A stretch of DNA of 64,000 nucleotides from Hypomesus transpacificus. Taxonomy: Eukaryota > Chordata > Actinopteri > Osmeriformes > Osmeridae. The notes below the pieces were generated by a model. That model ran no database searches. It had not been told where the DNA came from and saw nothing but the letters and a program-made list of their open reading frames with translations. Of the stretch, positions 1 to 11,396 are shown in pieces. The stretch lies in NCBI RefSeq assembly GCF_021917145.1, contig NC_061066.1, forward strand, positions 4,502,782 through 4,566,781. The letters are read 5' to 3'. Numbering within the stretch: position 1 is the stretch's first letter; every line of letters begins with the position of its first letter. The position numbers were made by a program, and so were the translations under genes.

Positions 1-90
1 CAACGTATGGCTCGTATGTCAGGCATCCTGGTGGGGATGGGCTGGTTTTGGCCGGGTTGAAAATGGGTCCCACTCTTGCCCTGATAGTAT

Positions 91-115
91 GTGTGTGTGT
101 GTGTATGTATATATA
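91..115. repeat. GT/TA microsatellite
   Basis: A short run of TG dinucleotides passes into TATATA directly before the left end of the Tc1-like element. It probably supplied the TA target. The 90 bases before it show nothing recognisable. Confidence 0.8.
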
Positions 116-1716
116 CAGTGAGGAAAATACATATTTGAACACCCTGCTATTTTGCAAGTTCTCCCACTTAGAAATCATGGAGGGGTCTGAAATTGTCATC
201 GTAGGTGCATGTCCACTGTGAGAGACATAATCCCCCAAATATCCAGAAATCACAATGTATGATTTTTTAACTATTTATTTGTATGATGCAGCTGCAAATA
301 AGTATTTGAACACCTGAGAAAGTCAATGTTAATATTTGGTACAGTAGCCTTTGTTTGCAATTACAGAGGTCAAACGTTTCCTGTAGTTTTTCATCAGGTT
401 TGCACACACTGCAGGAGGGATTTTGGCCCACTCCTCCACACAGATCTTCTCTAGATCAGTCAGGTTTCCGGCCTGTCGCTGAGAAACACAGAGTTTGAAC
501 TCCCTCCAAAGATTCTCTATTGGGTTTAGGTCTGGAGACTAGCTAGGCCACGCCAGAACCTTGATATGCTTCTTACGGAGCCACTCCTTGGTTATCCTGG
601 CTGTGTGCTTCGGGTCATTGTCATGTTGGAAGACCCAGCCTCGACCCATCTTTAATGCTCCAACTGAGGGAAGGAGGTTGTTCCCCAAAATCTCGCAATA
701 CATGGCCCCGGCCATCCTCTCCTTAATACAGTGCAGTCGCCCTGTTCCATGTGCAGAAGAACACCCCCAAAGTATGATGCTACCACCCCCATGCTGCTTC
801 ACAGTAGGGATGGTGTTCTTGGGATGGTACTCATCATTCTTCTTCCTCCAAACACGTTTAGTGGAATTATGACCCCAAAGTTCTATTTTGGTCTCATCTG
901 ACCACATGCCTTTCTCCCATGACTCCTCTGGATCATCCAAATGGTCATTGGCAAACTTAAGACGTGCCTGGACATGTGCTGGTTTAAGCAGGGGAACCTT
1001 CCGTGCCATGCATGATTTCAAACCATGACGTCTCAGTGTATTACCAACAGTAACCTTGGAAACGGTGGTCCCAGCTCTTTTCAGGTCATTGACCAGCTCC
1101 TCTCGTGTAGTTCTGGGCTGATTTCTCACCTTCCTTAGGATCATTGAGACCCCATGAGGTGAGATCTTGCATGGAGCCCTAGTCCGAGGGAGATTGACAG
1201 TCATGTTAGCTTCTTCCATTTTCTAATGATTGCTCCAACAGTGGACCTTATTTCAACAAGCTGCTTGGCAATTTCCCCGTAGCCCTTTCCAGCCTTGTGG
1301 AGGTGTACAATTTTGTCTCTAGTGTCTTTGGACGGCTCTTTGGTCTTGGCCATGTTAGTAGTTGGATTCTTACTGATTGTATGGGGTGGACAGGTGGCTT
1401 TATGCAGCTAAAGACCTCAAACAGGTGCATCTTAATTTAGGATAATAAATGTAGTGGAGGTGGACATTTTAAAGGCAGACTAACAGGTCTTTGAGGGTCA
1501 GAATTCTAGCTGATAGACAGGTGTTCAAATACTTATTTGCAGCTGTATCATACAAATAAATAGTTAAAAAATCATTAATTGTGATTTCTGGATTTTTTTG
1601 TTGTTGATTATGTCTCTCACAGTGGACATGCACCTACGATGACAATTTCAGAACCCTCCATGATTTCTAAGTGGCAGAACTTGCAAAATAGCAGGGTGTT
1701 CAAATACTTATTTTCC

Positions 1717-1721
<5 letters not shown>
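116..1721 (-). mobile_element. Tc1-like DNA transposon, about 1.6 kb
   Basis: Long terminal inverted repeats of about 200 bp lie at 116-325 and 1517-1721. The outer end reads CAGTGAGGAAAATA and the inner end reads CAAATACTTATTTGCAG. Both ends abut TA, the expected target of the Tc1/mariner superfamily. A single transposase gene runs on the minus strand between the repeats. The right end lies directly in a (TA)n tract, so the exact last base is uncertain by one or two positions. The arms differ at several sites, so this is not a brand-new insertion. Confidence 0.95.
329..1353 (-). pseudogene. Tc1-like transposase, broken by one frameshift and one stop
   Basis: The minus-strand reading starts at ATG 1353-1351 ([16 protein letters not shown]), the usual N-terminus of fish Tc1 transposases, and ends at TAA 331-329. 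The total fits about 341 residues, normal for the family. The paired-like DNA-binding helices come first. The DD34E catalytic core follows, with the first Asp in [12 protein letters not shown] and the second in HDNDPKHTA. The third acidic residue lies in [11 protein letters not shown]. Two lesions are visible. A 1-base deletion near 1208 shifts frame between RKWKK and NMTVNLPRT. An in-frame TAG at 541-539 falls where Gln is expected just before the SPDLNPIE block. The copy therefore cannot make active transposase. Confidence 0.92.

Positions 1722-1779
<58 letters not shown>
1722..1779. repeat. (TA)n microsatellite
   Basis: An uninterrupted TA dinucleotide tract sits between the Tc1-like element and the BED-type hAT derivative. 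A shorter TA tract follows the hAT derivative at about 2531-2553, so that element may have inserted into one original tract. Confidence 0.9.
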
Positions 1780-1782
<3 letters not shown>

Positions 1783-2530
1783 TGCTGTCAGTTTAACACG
1801 TTATTAACGGCGTTAACGCAAACCCAAATTAACGGCGTCAATTTTTTTATCGCGCGATTAACGCTCTGTTTGGCCTAGCAAACTTTGTAGTTTTTTTTCA
1901 CATGCTGTTGCAACAACTACCGAAGTTAGAAAAACTACAACACCACACCGGATCTAGCTAGACCGGAAACAAAACAACAGGCACGCCACACACTTGTTTG
2001 GCTTGCGATCCGGCTAAAGCGTAGTAGCAGAGCCCGTTTACAGATATGAGACATTCTCTGGTAGTAGGTTAACTTTACGTTTTGAGTGGATGGCGAGCGC
2101 GAGACGCCGAAATGGATGCCAATAAGATTCTGAATGGAAAGTTTACTTTTAAAAAGTTGCCAAATGGTTCCATTGACAAGACCAAAGTGATCTGTGTGTT
2201 TTGTCGTTGTAAAATGAGCTATCATTGCAGCACGTCCAGTCTGAAATACCACTTGATGGCCAAGCACACAGATGATGCAAATTCTCCGCCCCCTCGTCAA
2301 AGCCAGGCGATTGCAATGTTGTTTTCAATAACAAAAAATATTTGCACGAAGCAATCCGAACCACTTTTCCATGTTGATAAGAGCATTAAAATTTGAAAAA
2401 AGAATGGGACAAAAAGAAATCAAGGGACATTTAGAATAGATAGTAATAGAAATGTGCGATTAATTGTGATTAATCGCGAGTTAACTATGACATTAATGCG
2501 ATTAAATATTTTAATCGTTTGACAGCACTA
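1780..2530 (+). mobile_element. Short hAT-like element with BED finger remnant
   Basis: The ends are inverted copies of TAGTGCTGTCA (left) and TGACAGCACTA (right), followed by AT-rich subterminal motifs rich in TTAATCGCGATTAA-like words. This end type is familiar from hAT elements in fish. The 8-bp target duplication cannot be scored because both flanks are TA repeat. At about 750 bp the element is far too short for a full hAT transposase. It carries only the N-terminal BED-finger coding region, so it is an internally deleted, non-autonomous copy. Confidence 0.75.
2112..2396 (+). pseudogene. BED zinc-finger fragment of a hAT transposase (ZBED-like)
   Basis: The reading from ATG 2112 gives MDANKILNGKFTFKKLPNG and then a BED-type zinc finger with C-x2-C at VICVFCRCK and H-x4-H at LKYHLMAKHT. 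BED fingers bind DNA at the N-terminus of many hAT transposases and of the ZBED proteins derived from them. The frame stops at 2396 after about 94 residues, with no RNase H-like catalytic domain. The upstream ATG at 2082 is in frame, but 2112 matches the family start better. It is a truncated relic inside the hAT-like element. Confidence 0.8.
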
Positions 2531-2553
2531 ATATATATATATATATATATATA

Positions 2554-2974
2554 GGGTCCGCCGCCCCTGATCTCACACCCTCTTAAGCCAGCTTTTACAT
2601 TTTCACCACAAATTGTCTTAATTTAAATAGTTAAATTAAATTGTAATTATTAATTACACACCCAGCAAAATGTGTACTTAGTTTCACTGATAGAACCAGG
2701 TTTGTAAATAAAAACTAACAACAACCCCAAAACACTTTGAAACGGTTTACACTCTAATGTTAATAGTAGTATACATGAATAAATCATCAACTGAGGTGAC
2801 GATGCAAGAACTTGAAAGAATTCCTGATGAATATAATTAAATTTACTAAACCCTTAAAATATTAGCTTGAACCTCTCTTAGAAGCTCAATAGCATGCCTC
2901 AATGTCATCTTAGAAGAGGGATGTTAGTCAGATCCAACTCTTGCCAAACTGCCGAAAGGGAGACAGAATGGTCA
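2554..2974. other. Presumed 3' flank/3' UTR of KY, no other gene
   Basis: An AT-rich stretch between the hAT derivative and the KY stop codon. It would contain the KY 3' UTR on the minus strand. I see no convincing poly(A) signal and no second gene. Confidence 0.5.
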
Positions 2975-5900
2975 CTAGTGGCTCTCCACTTGATAGTTGA
3001 GAACAAAGGAACGCGATCGGTCGCCAGGATTGACTTGGATCATAATGTTGAGGTCGGTGCACCCCACTGTACTGCAGCAGCCACTCCAGTACCCATTTGC
3101 ATCAAGGACCAGCTCCTGTGTGTCCCTGCCTCCCACGGAGACCTGTGACACGTGGGGGATCCTCATCTTAAACTTGACCATACGACTGGCTGGCAGGACC
3201 CCTGACAGGGGCTCCACCAGCTCATAGTCCTCTTTCCAGGAATCGTATCTCAGTGGGTAGAAGGGCCACCTCGCTGTGGGGTTGGTGCAGGAGATCAGAT
3301 AATTACAGAGGAACCCATAGCTCCCCATCTCTGCTTTATCCCTGCCATATACGGTGAACACGTACAACCCCGCCCTGGGGACCTGCACCCTGAAATCCAC
3401 AGAGTCTCCTCGCCTGGACTGAAAAACGTGTCTCCTCTGCTCATCGTCAGTCATGGCTGCGGCACTCAGCATGGCCATTAGGTCCAAGTGGCTTGCAACT
3501 CGGAAGCGAAGGGAGCAGCGGCCGTCCGCCGCGTGGACGATGGGGCCGCGCTGCGAGGGATGCTGGAGGCCCCTCCTCTCCGTCAGCCAGCTGGGCCCCA
3601 CTGGGTTACTCAGGTCATCCGGAAGACACATTTCCCTGTTGACCGCCTTGCACTGGACTTGATACTGACACACTTGGCTGTACTTTTCGTCCTCTCCAGA
3701 ATTCAAGGCCTTCGCATATATATCCAAGGAATGCTTTTCAGTTTCCTGGGGGTAGACATCTAGCTTCATGCCATCTGGTGTGAGTGTCATGATAGCGTTG
3801 CGCTGTTTCCCATTCATGTTGTGCTTGAACAGCACAGGTGATGAACTCTTAACTGTGATCGTTGTCTTTCCATCTGCATTGGGGAGAGAAGCCAAGGATA
3901 AACATTAGACGTTACATACATTACTGTACACACGCAAGAGTGATACCAAGACCGAAACCAAAACTTTATTCAGCAACTTAGTGAATCCTTGATAATATCA
4001 ACATAATTAAATCTGTGGAAAGCAGCAAAAACTACTGACCTGATTGGATGAGATATGTCTCAGGGTGTATAGAGAGGAGGCCCAAATTATAAAACGTGCT
4101 TCTCAAATGCATCGAGTTCTCAAATTGCTTCAAGGAAAGCCGAGGTTTGAGCAGTTGCCACTGGCTCTCAAGCGGGAAATGATCTCCCACAAAGAGTGCA
4201 GGGTGTGTCAGGAAGTAGAACTCATTGTATCTTAAAGCAAAAGCAACACCAGGAGACAAGCATTATGGTTTGTCCACTCCGGTAATTCTGTATCCTCAGT
4301 GCGCTCCCGAAGTGCAATGCACACATGCTTAGCGGGGAACTTAAAAGGAGAGCTTGAGAAGCGCACTTACTCAAATTTGAATGTGGAGTGATTATCACGG
4401 ACGTTCCCAGCTCCCCATGTGCTGTCCAGTAGATGCCAGGTCCCTGCTAGTCTGACCGCATTCCAGGCGTGGGTGGCACTCCCTGTGAAGCGGGCACCCA
4501 GCTTGTACATTCCACCCTTGGAGTACCCAGACACCTGCTGACACTCTATGCCTGCAAGACTGACCCACACTGCAAGTGGGTTACTGCAATCACAGACATT
4601 CACAGACGGCTCAGCAAGCCAGTACTTCTTAGCAGTGGACACGCTTTCCGGAAGCAGTCAAGCGCAGTGCAGTACAAGCCCGATCAACATTAGTATCATA
4701 GGACTTAGTAAAGCAAACAAGATCATTCGGAAGTAATATCTGCAACACACACATACACACACATACACACACACACACAACAAACACACTCACACACATG
4801 AACACAAATGCACACCCAGAACATATATGACATTATGCAGTTTACATCAAGACAACGACTCTCGACAACTGGAATTCTGACAGTGTTTACTAGTTACATC
4901 TAGCTACCTGTACAGCCCAATAGGTCTGCCCATGATTAACAAAATGATCACACCAGAACAGCAGGATTGATTTTTAACATCACTGAAACCCCACACGTCC
5001 CACGCATCTCTGATGGCTCAGCAATGTCCCACAAGGCTACAGGATGCTAAATGCAGAAGCCGGTCAAGACGAGTCGTGACAGGAGTCATCAGCTCAATGC
5101 AAACTGAACTTCTTGATTCATTGATAATGACTTAACCCGACCAACAAACCCGTTGATTATCAGCTTGTAATGTTGATTGGATTGAAAGAGCTTTGGTGGG
5201 AGCTACCTGCACATAGCTTGGAACAGGCCAGCGTAGCCTGCACACACTCCTTTCCCTGTCTTTAAGACATCACTGGGGGAGCCTGATCTGAGGTCAGGGT
5301 TTTGGAGGCCCACGACATCATATTCTGTAAGGACACAAGTCAGCAGGGCTAGTTAGGGATCAAGAGATTGAATGGACAAGACTGTGCCTATTCACCCTGA
5401 GGGGAGGAGTCATTCGCATTGCGGACTCCTTAACATATCCAGCATTGCCATGCAACAAAACTCAGCCACAGAAGCATCAGCGCTGCTGTCATTTGTGTCC
5501 TGCGTCCAGTAATTTGTGTCACTTTGTGTTTGGAAAACAAAGAGCCAAAGCGATCGTCTGTCAAAAATCCCCCGTCTTCAGGTATTGCGTGACACGCTCT
5601 TAGGGTTGACATGACTACGGCCACTGACCTCTTTGGTTCTGTGCACCAACCTCAAGAGCAACATCCTGTTAACGGGCAGGAAATTACAGTTTTTCACAAT
5701 TGCTAAAACACTAAACCCCATTCTCTGAATCAACCGTTCAGTGAACTAAACCAATTTGTCAAATCAGACACTCTTTTGGCAAAACTCTAAACACATTCTC
5801 ATTCACTAAAAGCATTTTGCACTGTGATGCACTTGTGCTGCAAAATGGTAAACACAACTACAACACAGTTGTCATCTGTAAAACATAATGACTCAAAACT

Positions 5901-8900
5901 GTTCACACTTCTTTCTAATGGTGGTTTGGGACAATGGCAGCTTTCACCGTGGTGTCTATATACAAGAATAGTTCAACATCAAGCAGCAATTTTTACTGTA
6001 AATGTTTGCCTTCCACCATACAGCCCTTTTTTCAACCCAATTGAAGAGTTTTTCTTTGTGTGGCATTGAAAGGTCTATGACCGAAACCCATATACCAGGG
6101 TCAAATCTCCAACAGGTAATGGAATTGGCCTGTGGTGACAGGTGTGGAGGGTTTTCAAGGCTGGATTCAGCACACCAGAGGGTTTTTTCTTTGTTCTTTG
6201 TTGACAGTACTATAGTAAGTTGTGATGGTTACTGTAATATTTTCAAATCAAATCAAATGTACAGTATTTTTATAGCCCTTTTTACAAGCAATGTCACAGA
6301 GGGTTTCACATACGCCCATTGAACTGCCCCTCAGCCAACCTCAAGCTTCAAGGAAGACAAGGAAGGTAAAACTCCCATACCCCTTTTCCACCAATGCATT
6401 TTGGGTGCCGGTTCGGAGCCGGTGCCTAATCGCGAACCAGTTCTTCCTCTTTCGATAGACTGGGAACCGGAAAAGTGGTTCGTACGTGGTTCGCGACGAG
6501 CACCACTTTGGAGCTCTTATTTTATTGATGAAACTGCTCATTTGTAAATTTGCTCCGACTTTTTTTATTCTCGATTGTAATGTAAACATTCGGGATGCAT
6601 GCGCAATGTGGCTGCAGAAAACCGGGAAAGGATAGAATTTTTTATGGCAAAAGGACTACACGGATAATACAAATAGTTACATTTAAAAATACCAAAAAGG
6701 TAGAGGAGGACAGCCTTTCAAAGAGAAAGCGATTACCCATTGATCTGTCGCATCAGAATTTTGATTTGGGTCACGAAAGTCTTGAAATTTGAGTGAGAAT
6801 GTTACCCGGTACAGACCACATAGTCGAGTGGCAACCATGTCTTCGTCATGTCACTAAGTTCATAATTTAACAGTTCATAATTTTACAGTTTTACAGTCAA
6901 TTTTACATTTTAAAAGTCGACAAGGACAGCTTTCAAGAGATATGGGAATTCTGCTTTTAGCCAGCTGGTCCGATTGTTTTTCTGATTTGTTCAAACTGGC
7001 CATGAGTGAGACTGCGTCCCCGTTACACTGTTTTGACGTTAGCCTCAGTCAGACTCGCTCACTGGCAGTGTGCACAATGTTGTGATTCACTTAATTTTAC
7101 ACCAGTAACGTCAGAGAGGACTGCCTAATGTAAATACGAGCCTGATGAAGATAGCCAGCATCTCATGAGCAATAACAGCAACGAAACGTCCGCCATTGTT
7201 GATGTTGTGTTTGGCGCTACCGCGCTAGCGTTGCTGGGAAATATGAGACGTATACAGTGACGTAATGACGTGGCTCTGTGGTGGCTCTCGCCCGTGGAAA
7301 AGCAAACCGGTTCTTAGTAAGCACCGTTCTTGAACCAGCTCCGAATTGGCTCTAGCACCAGCTCCGAACTAGCTCCCGGTTCACTTTGGTGGAAAGGGGG
7401 GTACCAGAAAAACTCACTTACTGTAAGGAGAACAAATTTACAGAAACCTTCAAATCAAATCAAATGTATTTGTATAGCTCTTTTTACACGCAAGCATGTC
7501 ACAGAGGGCTTCACATACGCCCATAGAACTGCCCCTCAACCAACCTAAACCCTCAAGGAAGACAAGGAAAAACTCCCAACAGGAGAACAAATTTAAGACA
7601 CTTTGGGAGGAGTAATTCAGTGAGGGATCCCCTCCAGAGACGGTTGGTGAAATAGAGGTGCAGAACACAGGCTAAACATAGTCATACATCAGGAAAGTGT
7701 CAATGGGTGTTGAAACACCAAAATCCAGTGTTTCAAAATCCAAAATCAATTTTCTTTATTGCTACAGTAAATGAATTTACTGTGTAAACATAAACAAATT
7801 ATTCTTTACATGTAACTACAAGCCCTGGATGCTGTGTTCTCAATTTTTTGTGTTGTGTGTGATGATTTGCTCCAGTGTTTATATATTGATTGGTTGTGTT
7901 TATGATCTGAAAGTATAGTTTGATTTTGAGCACAGGTTACATGGTTTAGGAGCGAGTGTTTGATTTTGCCAGAAGAGTCAGAGGTTTTGGAAATTGAGTT
8001 TGAATATATGGTTTTGTGTTTACAGTTTTGAGAAAATGGTTGACTGTTTCAAGAAATGTGTTTTAGCAATCGTGAAAAACTGTAATGAATAAACCTAGCC
8101 CTCTAGAGCAGACTCACCAATGTGGTGTGTGACCCACATCCAGATAGCCCTCAGCTTCTCCATGTCACTCTTAGTCCCCTTCAGCAGCTCCTGGACCAGG
8201 GCCTCCACAGTGTCCTCGGCTTTCACCTGAGAACAAAGAGCACAATCTAAGGAATTGTTCCCCCTTGCAGATGCACAGCTCTAACGAAATGCAATGACAC
8301 CAATGTTTGAAAAACAAAGCATTCACTTGTCCGTTCCAAAATTACCCTACCAAAAAGTACAAAGCATTTTAAACAGCAATTTTATAAAGACAGATTCCAA
8401 TAATACGAAGGCTTACCTTACTTGCATAAGCATCAATATGTTTGAGTTTATCTAAATACATGCGCATTGACTTCAGGTTGGATTTGTCCCATGGGAAAGC
8501 TAATATGAGAAGCACAGCAAAACAAACCATGTACGTCAGTCAAGCTTTGCTGTAAGGGCTACAAATTTTTTAATTTCTTTCTCCTCTAGTGAGTTTTTCT
8601 GGGAGTTTTTCCTTGTCTGCCTTGAGGGTTTAGGTTGGTTGAGGGGCAGTTCTATGGGTGTTTATGAAGCCCTCTGTGACATTGCTTGTAAAACGAGCTA
8701 TACAAATCAATTTTGATTTGATGATTTACAAAACACACCATTCATTGGGGGGAAAAAAGGAAGCTTTCTCTGTATTTGGTTTATACAGACTCACCATATT
8801 CAGTCTTCCTGCCAAGCTCTGTTTTATAGTCATCACCAACGAAACCTGTAATAAAGTCCATGCCAACACATTTTTTGGGTGAAGTAGACACCTGGCTGAA

Positions 8901-11209
8901 TTATCTCCATTAGATTAATTTTGTTAAAAGCAAAAAACACATTATTTGCATGTTTTTAAACCAGAAATGAACTTTGTTTTACCCTCATTTTCATATGCAA
9001 CTTCATTTCTCCTTACTTCTTTTCCTGTAGTGCACAAAAAATACTTTTCCTCATTTCATCTTGCATAGTTTATATAACTTTGGATGCATTTTAACATGGC
9101 CTTACTCAAATAATGCAAAGTGACCAACCAAGCTTTCCTGTTTTCAAAACAGGAATACACAGTGCTTGTGAGACACAACCTTTTCTTAAATGTAATCTTG
9201 TGTGAAATTCCTTACAATTCCTGTCAGCCTCTATTGTTGTCATTCACCTTACCTTTACCAAAAGAAAATCTCTTTGGCAATGTTGGAGTGCTTTTCCTTG
9301 GTTGAACCTCTACTGTGACTGTGAACAAAATGCAAAGCATAGGTTTCAATTTTTTTTTTACCCTTTTCCATGACTTTTCTATAACTTCTTACCAAATTTC
9401 CATGACTGTATTTCTGCATTATAATGAGTAAAGTAGCCTTACAACTAAATCATAATGTAAACTTCAGATGCTTGTGGGATTTGAAGCATAAATAGGGACT
9501 ACATCTCGAAGAATGACAAAAAGTGTATTCTCTCCCCTCAGACTTCCCCGCGGTTAAATTCTTGAACCATTTAACCAGTGGCGATTTCTTTAAGACTGCA
9601 AGGGAAGCTCAGCTTCCCCTAACATTTCAAAAATTCATGGTCAAATATTTACTATTGTGTTAACATTCTAAATGCGTTAGAACACGTTCACATCGAAGAC
9701 GAGTTCGTTCAGAATCAGCTACATATATTAGCAGGTCAGCTGACTGATTTCCTTCTCATACATTCCCGTAGTACCAGGGCCGAATCTAGGTTCCCACTAG
9801 GGGGGTCTGGGGGCATGTTCCCCCAGAAGCCATTTTTGAAAACATCCTTTTAAATAGTGTCCTCTAGTGGGGGGCTAATTAAACTTTTGGGTTAGGGTTA
9901 GATACGCCCATGCGTAGTGCCACAGTGCATTTCCCTGTTGAAGCTCAGCTTCCATGGACTTCAACGGGGATGGTTGGTTTTTTTTCAGTGCTTTGAAACT
10001 ATACGGTCATTGGATAAAAGCTGCGATTACGTCCCGCCCTGGACGCTCAGCGTCTCTGAGGGTGAATGGAGGAGTGGGCTGGCCTGGACGCTGGGCTTCC
10101 GCGTGATGATTGGAGGGTCTGTCGACAGACTGCATCTCCTATTGATTGACAGTAATTTTGTACTATAAAAAGTCATCGAAGCTATTCAAGTTCAGTCCCA
10201 TTGCGGATTTTGCAACTGTAGTTGAAAGACAAACTGCAGCAACCTATTTCTTGGTATTTGCTTGGCGAAATTGCTAACCAATTCTCATCATACATTTCAT
10301 ACAATTGTACACCATGTTCCTTGTTTCAGTTTAACCTAATTTCCACATTTCCAAGCCAGTGAACTAGCCAGTGAACTAGCCAAATAAATGGAACGTTTTT
10401 AGGATGTAGGCCGAAAACGAACTTCCCCTCTTTGAAAGGCCAGCAACCGCCACAGCATTTAACGCATTTCAACCATTCCAACTTCATAACGTGCAGCATG
10501 TTATTGTAATAAATGTTACTAAACTAGCAAGCTAGTAAGCACATATATTTAAACCTTTCTAGTTTATATATACAAATGTACATGATGATAAGCTTACAAA
10601 CAAAATGACCAAAAGCATGATCATTCTTTTAAAAAAATCAAATTTTCCAAAACATAATATATCATACAAAATACGTATATATGTAAAAACAAAATCACAT
10701 TATTTCCAGGCCTGGAAAACTAATTCTGTACGTTTTCCATAAAAAGGTGAATAAGGAAAAAATAAGCAATGAGAGGGCATTTGTTTTTTAACGACCGTTG
10801 ATGTGTCAGGTATGTAAATGGCTCACAATGTTTGGTCATCTTGCAATGCTCTTTTTTGCTGCCTTCAGAAAAACTGATTGATGAGTTTCTGTATTATGTA
10901 ACACACCAGTAAATGTCTCTCACCATTATCACTGTGTCGTTTAACCACATCTGCTCTGGCATTCTCCCCGCGCTCTGTGAGACACGTCAAAGCACAGTCT
11001 TGTCATTCACAGTAATTATGTATGCAAAATTGCACAGCCACTGCGTCATTATCCGATATGCTTACTTTGGACCTGTTTCAGCTTGCTCACTGACTCAAAT
11101 AATGTGGATCATTGCCATAATGATCTAACATTATCTTACTTTAGATACTTACCAAGTTTGTATTCCTGGCTATCATCATTATCATTTTTGTCTTCACTGG
11201 CACAGAAGC
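2975..11209 (-). CDS. ky: Kyphoscoliosis peptidase (KY), transglutaminase-like; multi-exon
   Basis: Nine minus-strand coding exons join in phase with AG/GT borders: 11209-11153, 9312-9259, 8845-8795, 8499-8417, 8226-8118, 5324-5207, 4559-4371, 4230-4040 and 3873-2975. They give about 582 residues, and the first Met is not located. Short N-terminal exons are followed by FPWDKSNLKSM, then the transglutaminase-like core. The predicted catalytic triad is intact: Cys in KGVCAGYAGLF (codon 5244-5242), His in THAWNAV (4471-4469) and Asp in LLDSTWG (4426-4424). The large last exon encodes the two C-terminal KY domains and stops at 2977-2975. In vertebrates KY is a muscle sarcomere (Z-disc) protein needed for neuromuscular maintenance, probably a protease. 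The mammalian protein is somewhat longer, so one or more 5' exons are likely missing here. The acceptor at 4560 has a weak pyrimidine tract but is the only one that keeps frame. No lesion is seen in the core. Confidence 0.88.
4744..4800. repeat. CA-rich microsatellite in KY intron
   Basis: Imperfect (CA)n with interspersed TA and AAC units, in the intron between KY exons 5207-5324 and 4371-4559. Confidence 0.85.
5325..5684. other. KY intron, no recognised element
   Basis: Intron sequence between a KY exon and the IS630-like element. A 64-codon minus-strand frame at 5430-5624 has no motif and no splice context that I trust. Confidence 0.5.
6002..6180 (+). pseudogene. IS630-like transposase C-terminal remnant
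   Basis: Plus-strand words FTVNVCLPPYSPFFNPIEEF and, one frame over, VMELACGD lie where the last acidic catalytic region of an IS630-type DDE transposase would be. A 1-base shift near 6066 separates the two pieces. No complete frame exists, so it is a relic. Confidence 0.7.
6241..6377 (+). repeat. Dispersed fish repeat, first of three copies (split)
   Basis: Begins with iterated CAAATCAAATCAAATG and continues through GTCACAGAGGG, CACATACGCCCAT, AACTGCCCCTCA and AAGGAAGACAAGG. Further copies lie at about 7450-7620 (plus) and 8575-8722 (minus). I know this block as a very common teleost repeat, possibly the 3' end of a retroelement. Its class is not certain. Confidence 0.7.
6378..7403. mobile_element. 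Non-autonomous DNA element nested in the repeat
   Basis: Inverted ends TACCCCTTTTCCACCAA (left) and GGTGGAAAGGGGGGTA (right) enclose about 1.03 kb. Subterminal words of the GGTTCGGAGC/CCGGTTC type repeat on both sides. It interrupts the dispersed repeat, whose AAAACTC text resumes after 7403. It therefore sits third in a nest: KY intron, IS630-like element, dispersed repeat, then this element. No transposase fragment was recognised. A TA or TNA target is possible. Confidence 0.7.
7448..7625 (+). repeat. Dispersed fish repeat, second copy
   Basis: Same order of blocks as at 6241, ending with AAAACTCCCAACAGGAGAAC, in the same orientation and less diverged. Confidence 0.7.
8575..8722 (-). repeat. 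Dispersed fish repeat, third copy, inverted
   Basis: Complement of the same repeat, with GGTTGAGGGGCAGTTC and ending in ATCAATTTTGATTTGATG. It lies in the KY intron between exons 8417-8499 and 8795-8845. Confidence 0.7.
9259..9312 (-). CDS. ky: KY microexon (phase 1-1, 54 bp)
   Basis: The exon is bordered by CACAG and GTAAAG on the minus strand and is exactly 54 bp. It encodes VEVQPRKSTPTLPKRFSF, which recalls the conserved stretch before the catalytic domain of vertebrate KY. The flanking exons 11153-11209 and 8795-8845 are also phase 1-1, so this exon could be included or skipped without breaking frame. Confidence 0.65.
9576..10455. mobile_element. hAT-type non-autonomous element with 8-bp TSD, in KY intron
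   Basis: The element starts CAGTGGCG and ends CGCCACAG. It is flanked by a perfect 8-bp direct repeat CATTTAAC at 9568-9575 and 10456-10463, the hAT signature. The 880-bp interior has no transposase frame. It contains a GGGGGTCTGGGGGCATG block and a stretch near 9900-9920 shared with the palindrome at 11362. Confidence 0.85.
10464..11152. other. KY intron, AT-rich, nothing recognised
   Basis: Low-complexity AT-rich intron sequence without inverted repeats, coding motifs or RNA-like folds that I could recognise. Confidence 0.5.
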
Positions 11210-11361
11210 CTACATTTAGTGGGGGTTGCAGATAACATGTTAGATGGCATGCAAAATATAGTGCAAAACAACTATGCAAGTCACTTCTTCATGTACAACA
11301 ATGCACTATAACAGCTGAAAGTAATTCAGACAAGACATTATCAACAATAATAAAAATTAAA

Positions 11362-11396
11362 ACGCCCATGCGTAGTGTGGCACTACGCATGGGCGT
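11362..11396. repeat. Perfect 16-bp palindrome (hairpin)
   Basis: Arms ACGCCCATGCGTAGTG at 11362-11377 and its exact complement at 11381-11396 surround a 3-base loop. The arm also occurs singly near 9903-9920 inside a hAT element, and its first half near 34204. It may be the fused ends of a mobile element. Confidence 0.85.

Larger units (their letters stand above)
5687..8082 (+). mobile_element. IS630/Tc1-related element, internally deleted, in KY intron
   Basis: Terminal inverted repeats of 25 bp match at 24 positions. The left begins CAGTTTTTCACAATTGC at 5687 and the right is its complement ending at 8082. TA lies on both sides (5685-5686 and 8083-8084), the expected target duplication. 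Inside, at about 5990-6130 on the plus strand, is the C-terminal transposase block LPPYSPFFNPIEEF plus degraded downstream words. This marks the IS630-like family common in fish. The N-terminal two thirds of the transposase are missing, and later insertions split the remnant. Confidence 0.85.

Noticed and set aside
5430..5624. 64-codon minus-strand ORF within the KY gene
   Set aside because: Not in phase with KY exons and no acceptor or donor pair makes it an exon.
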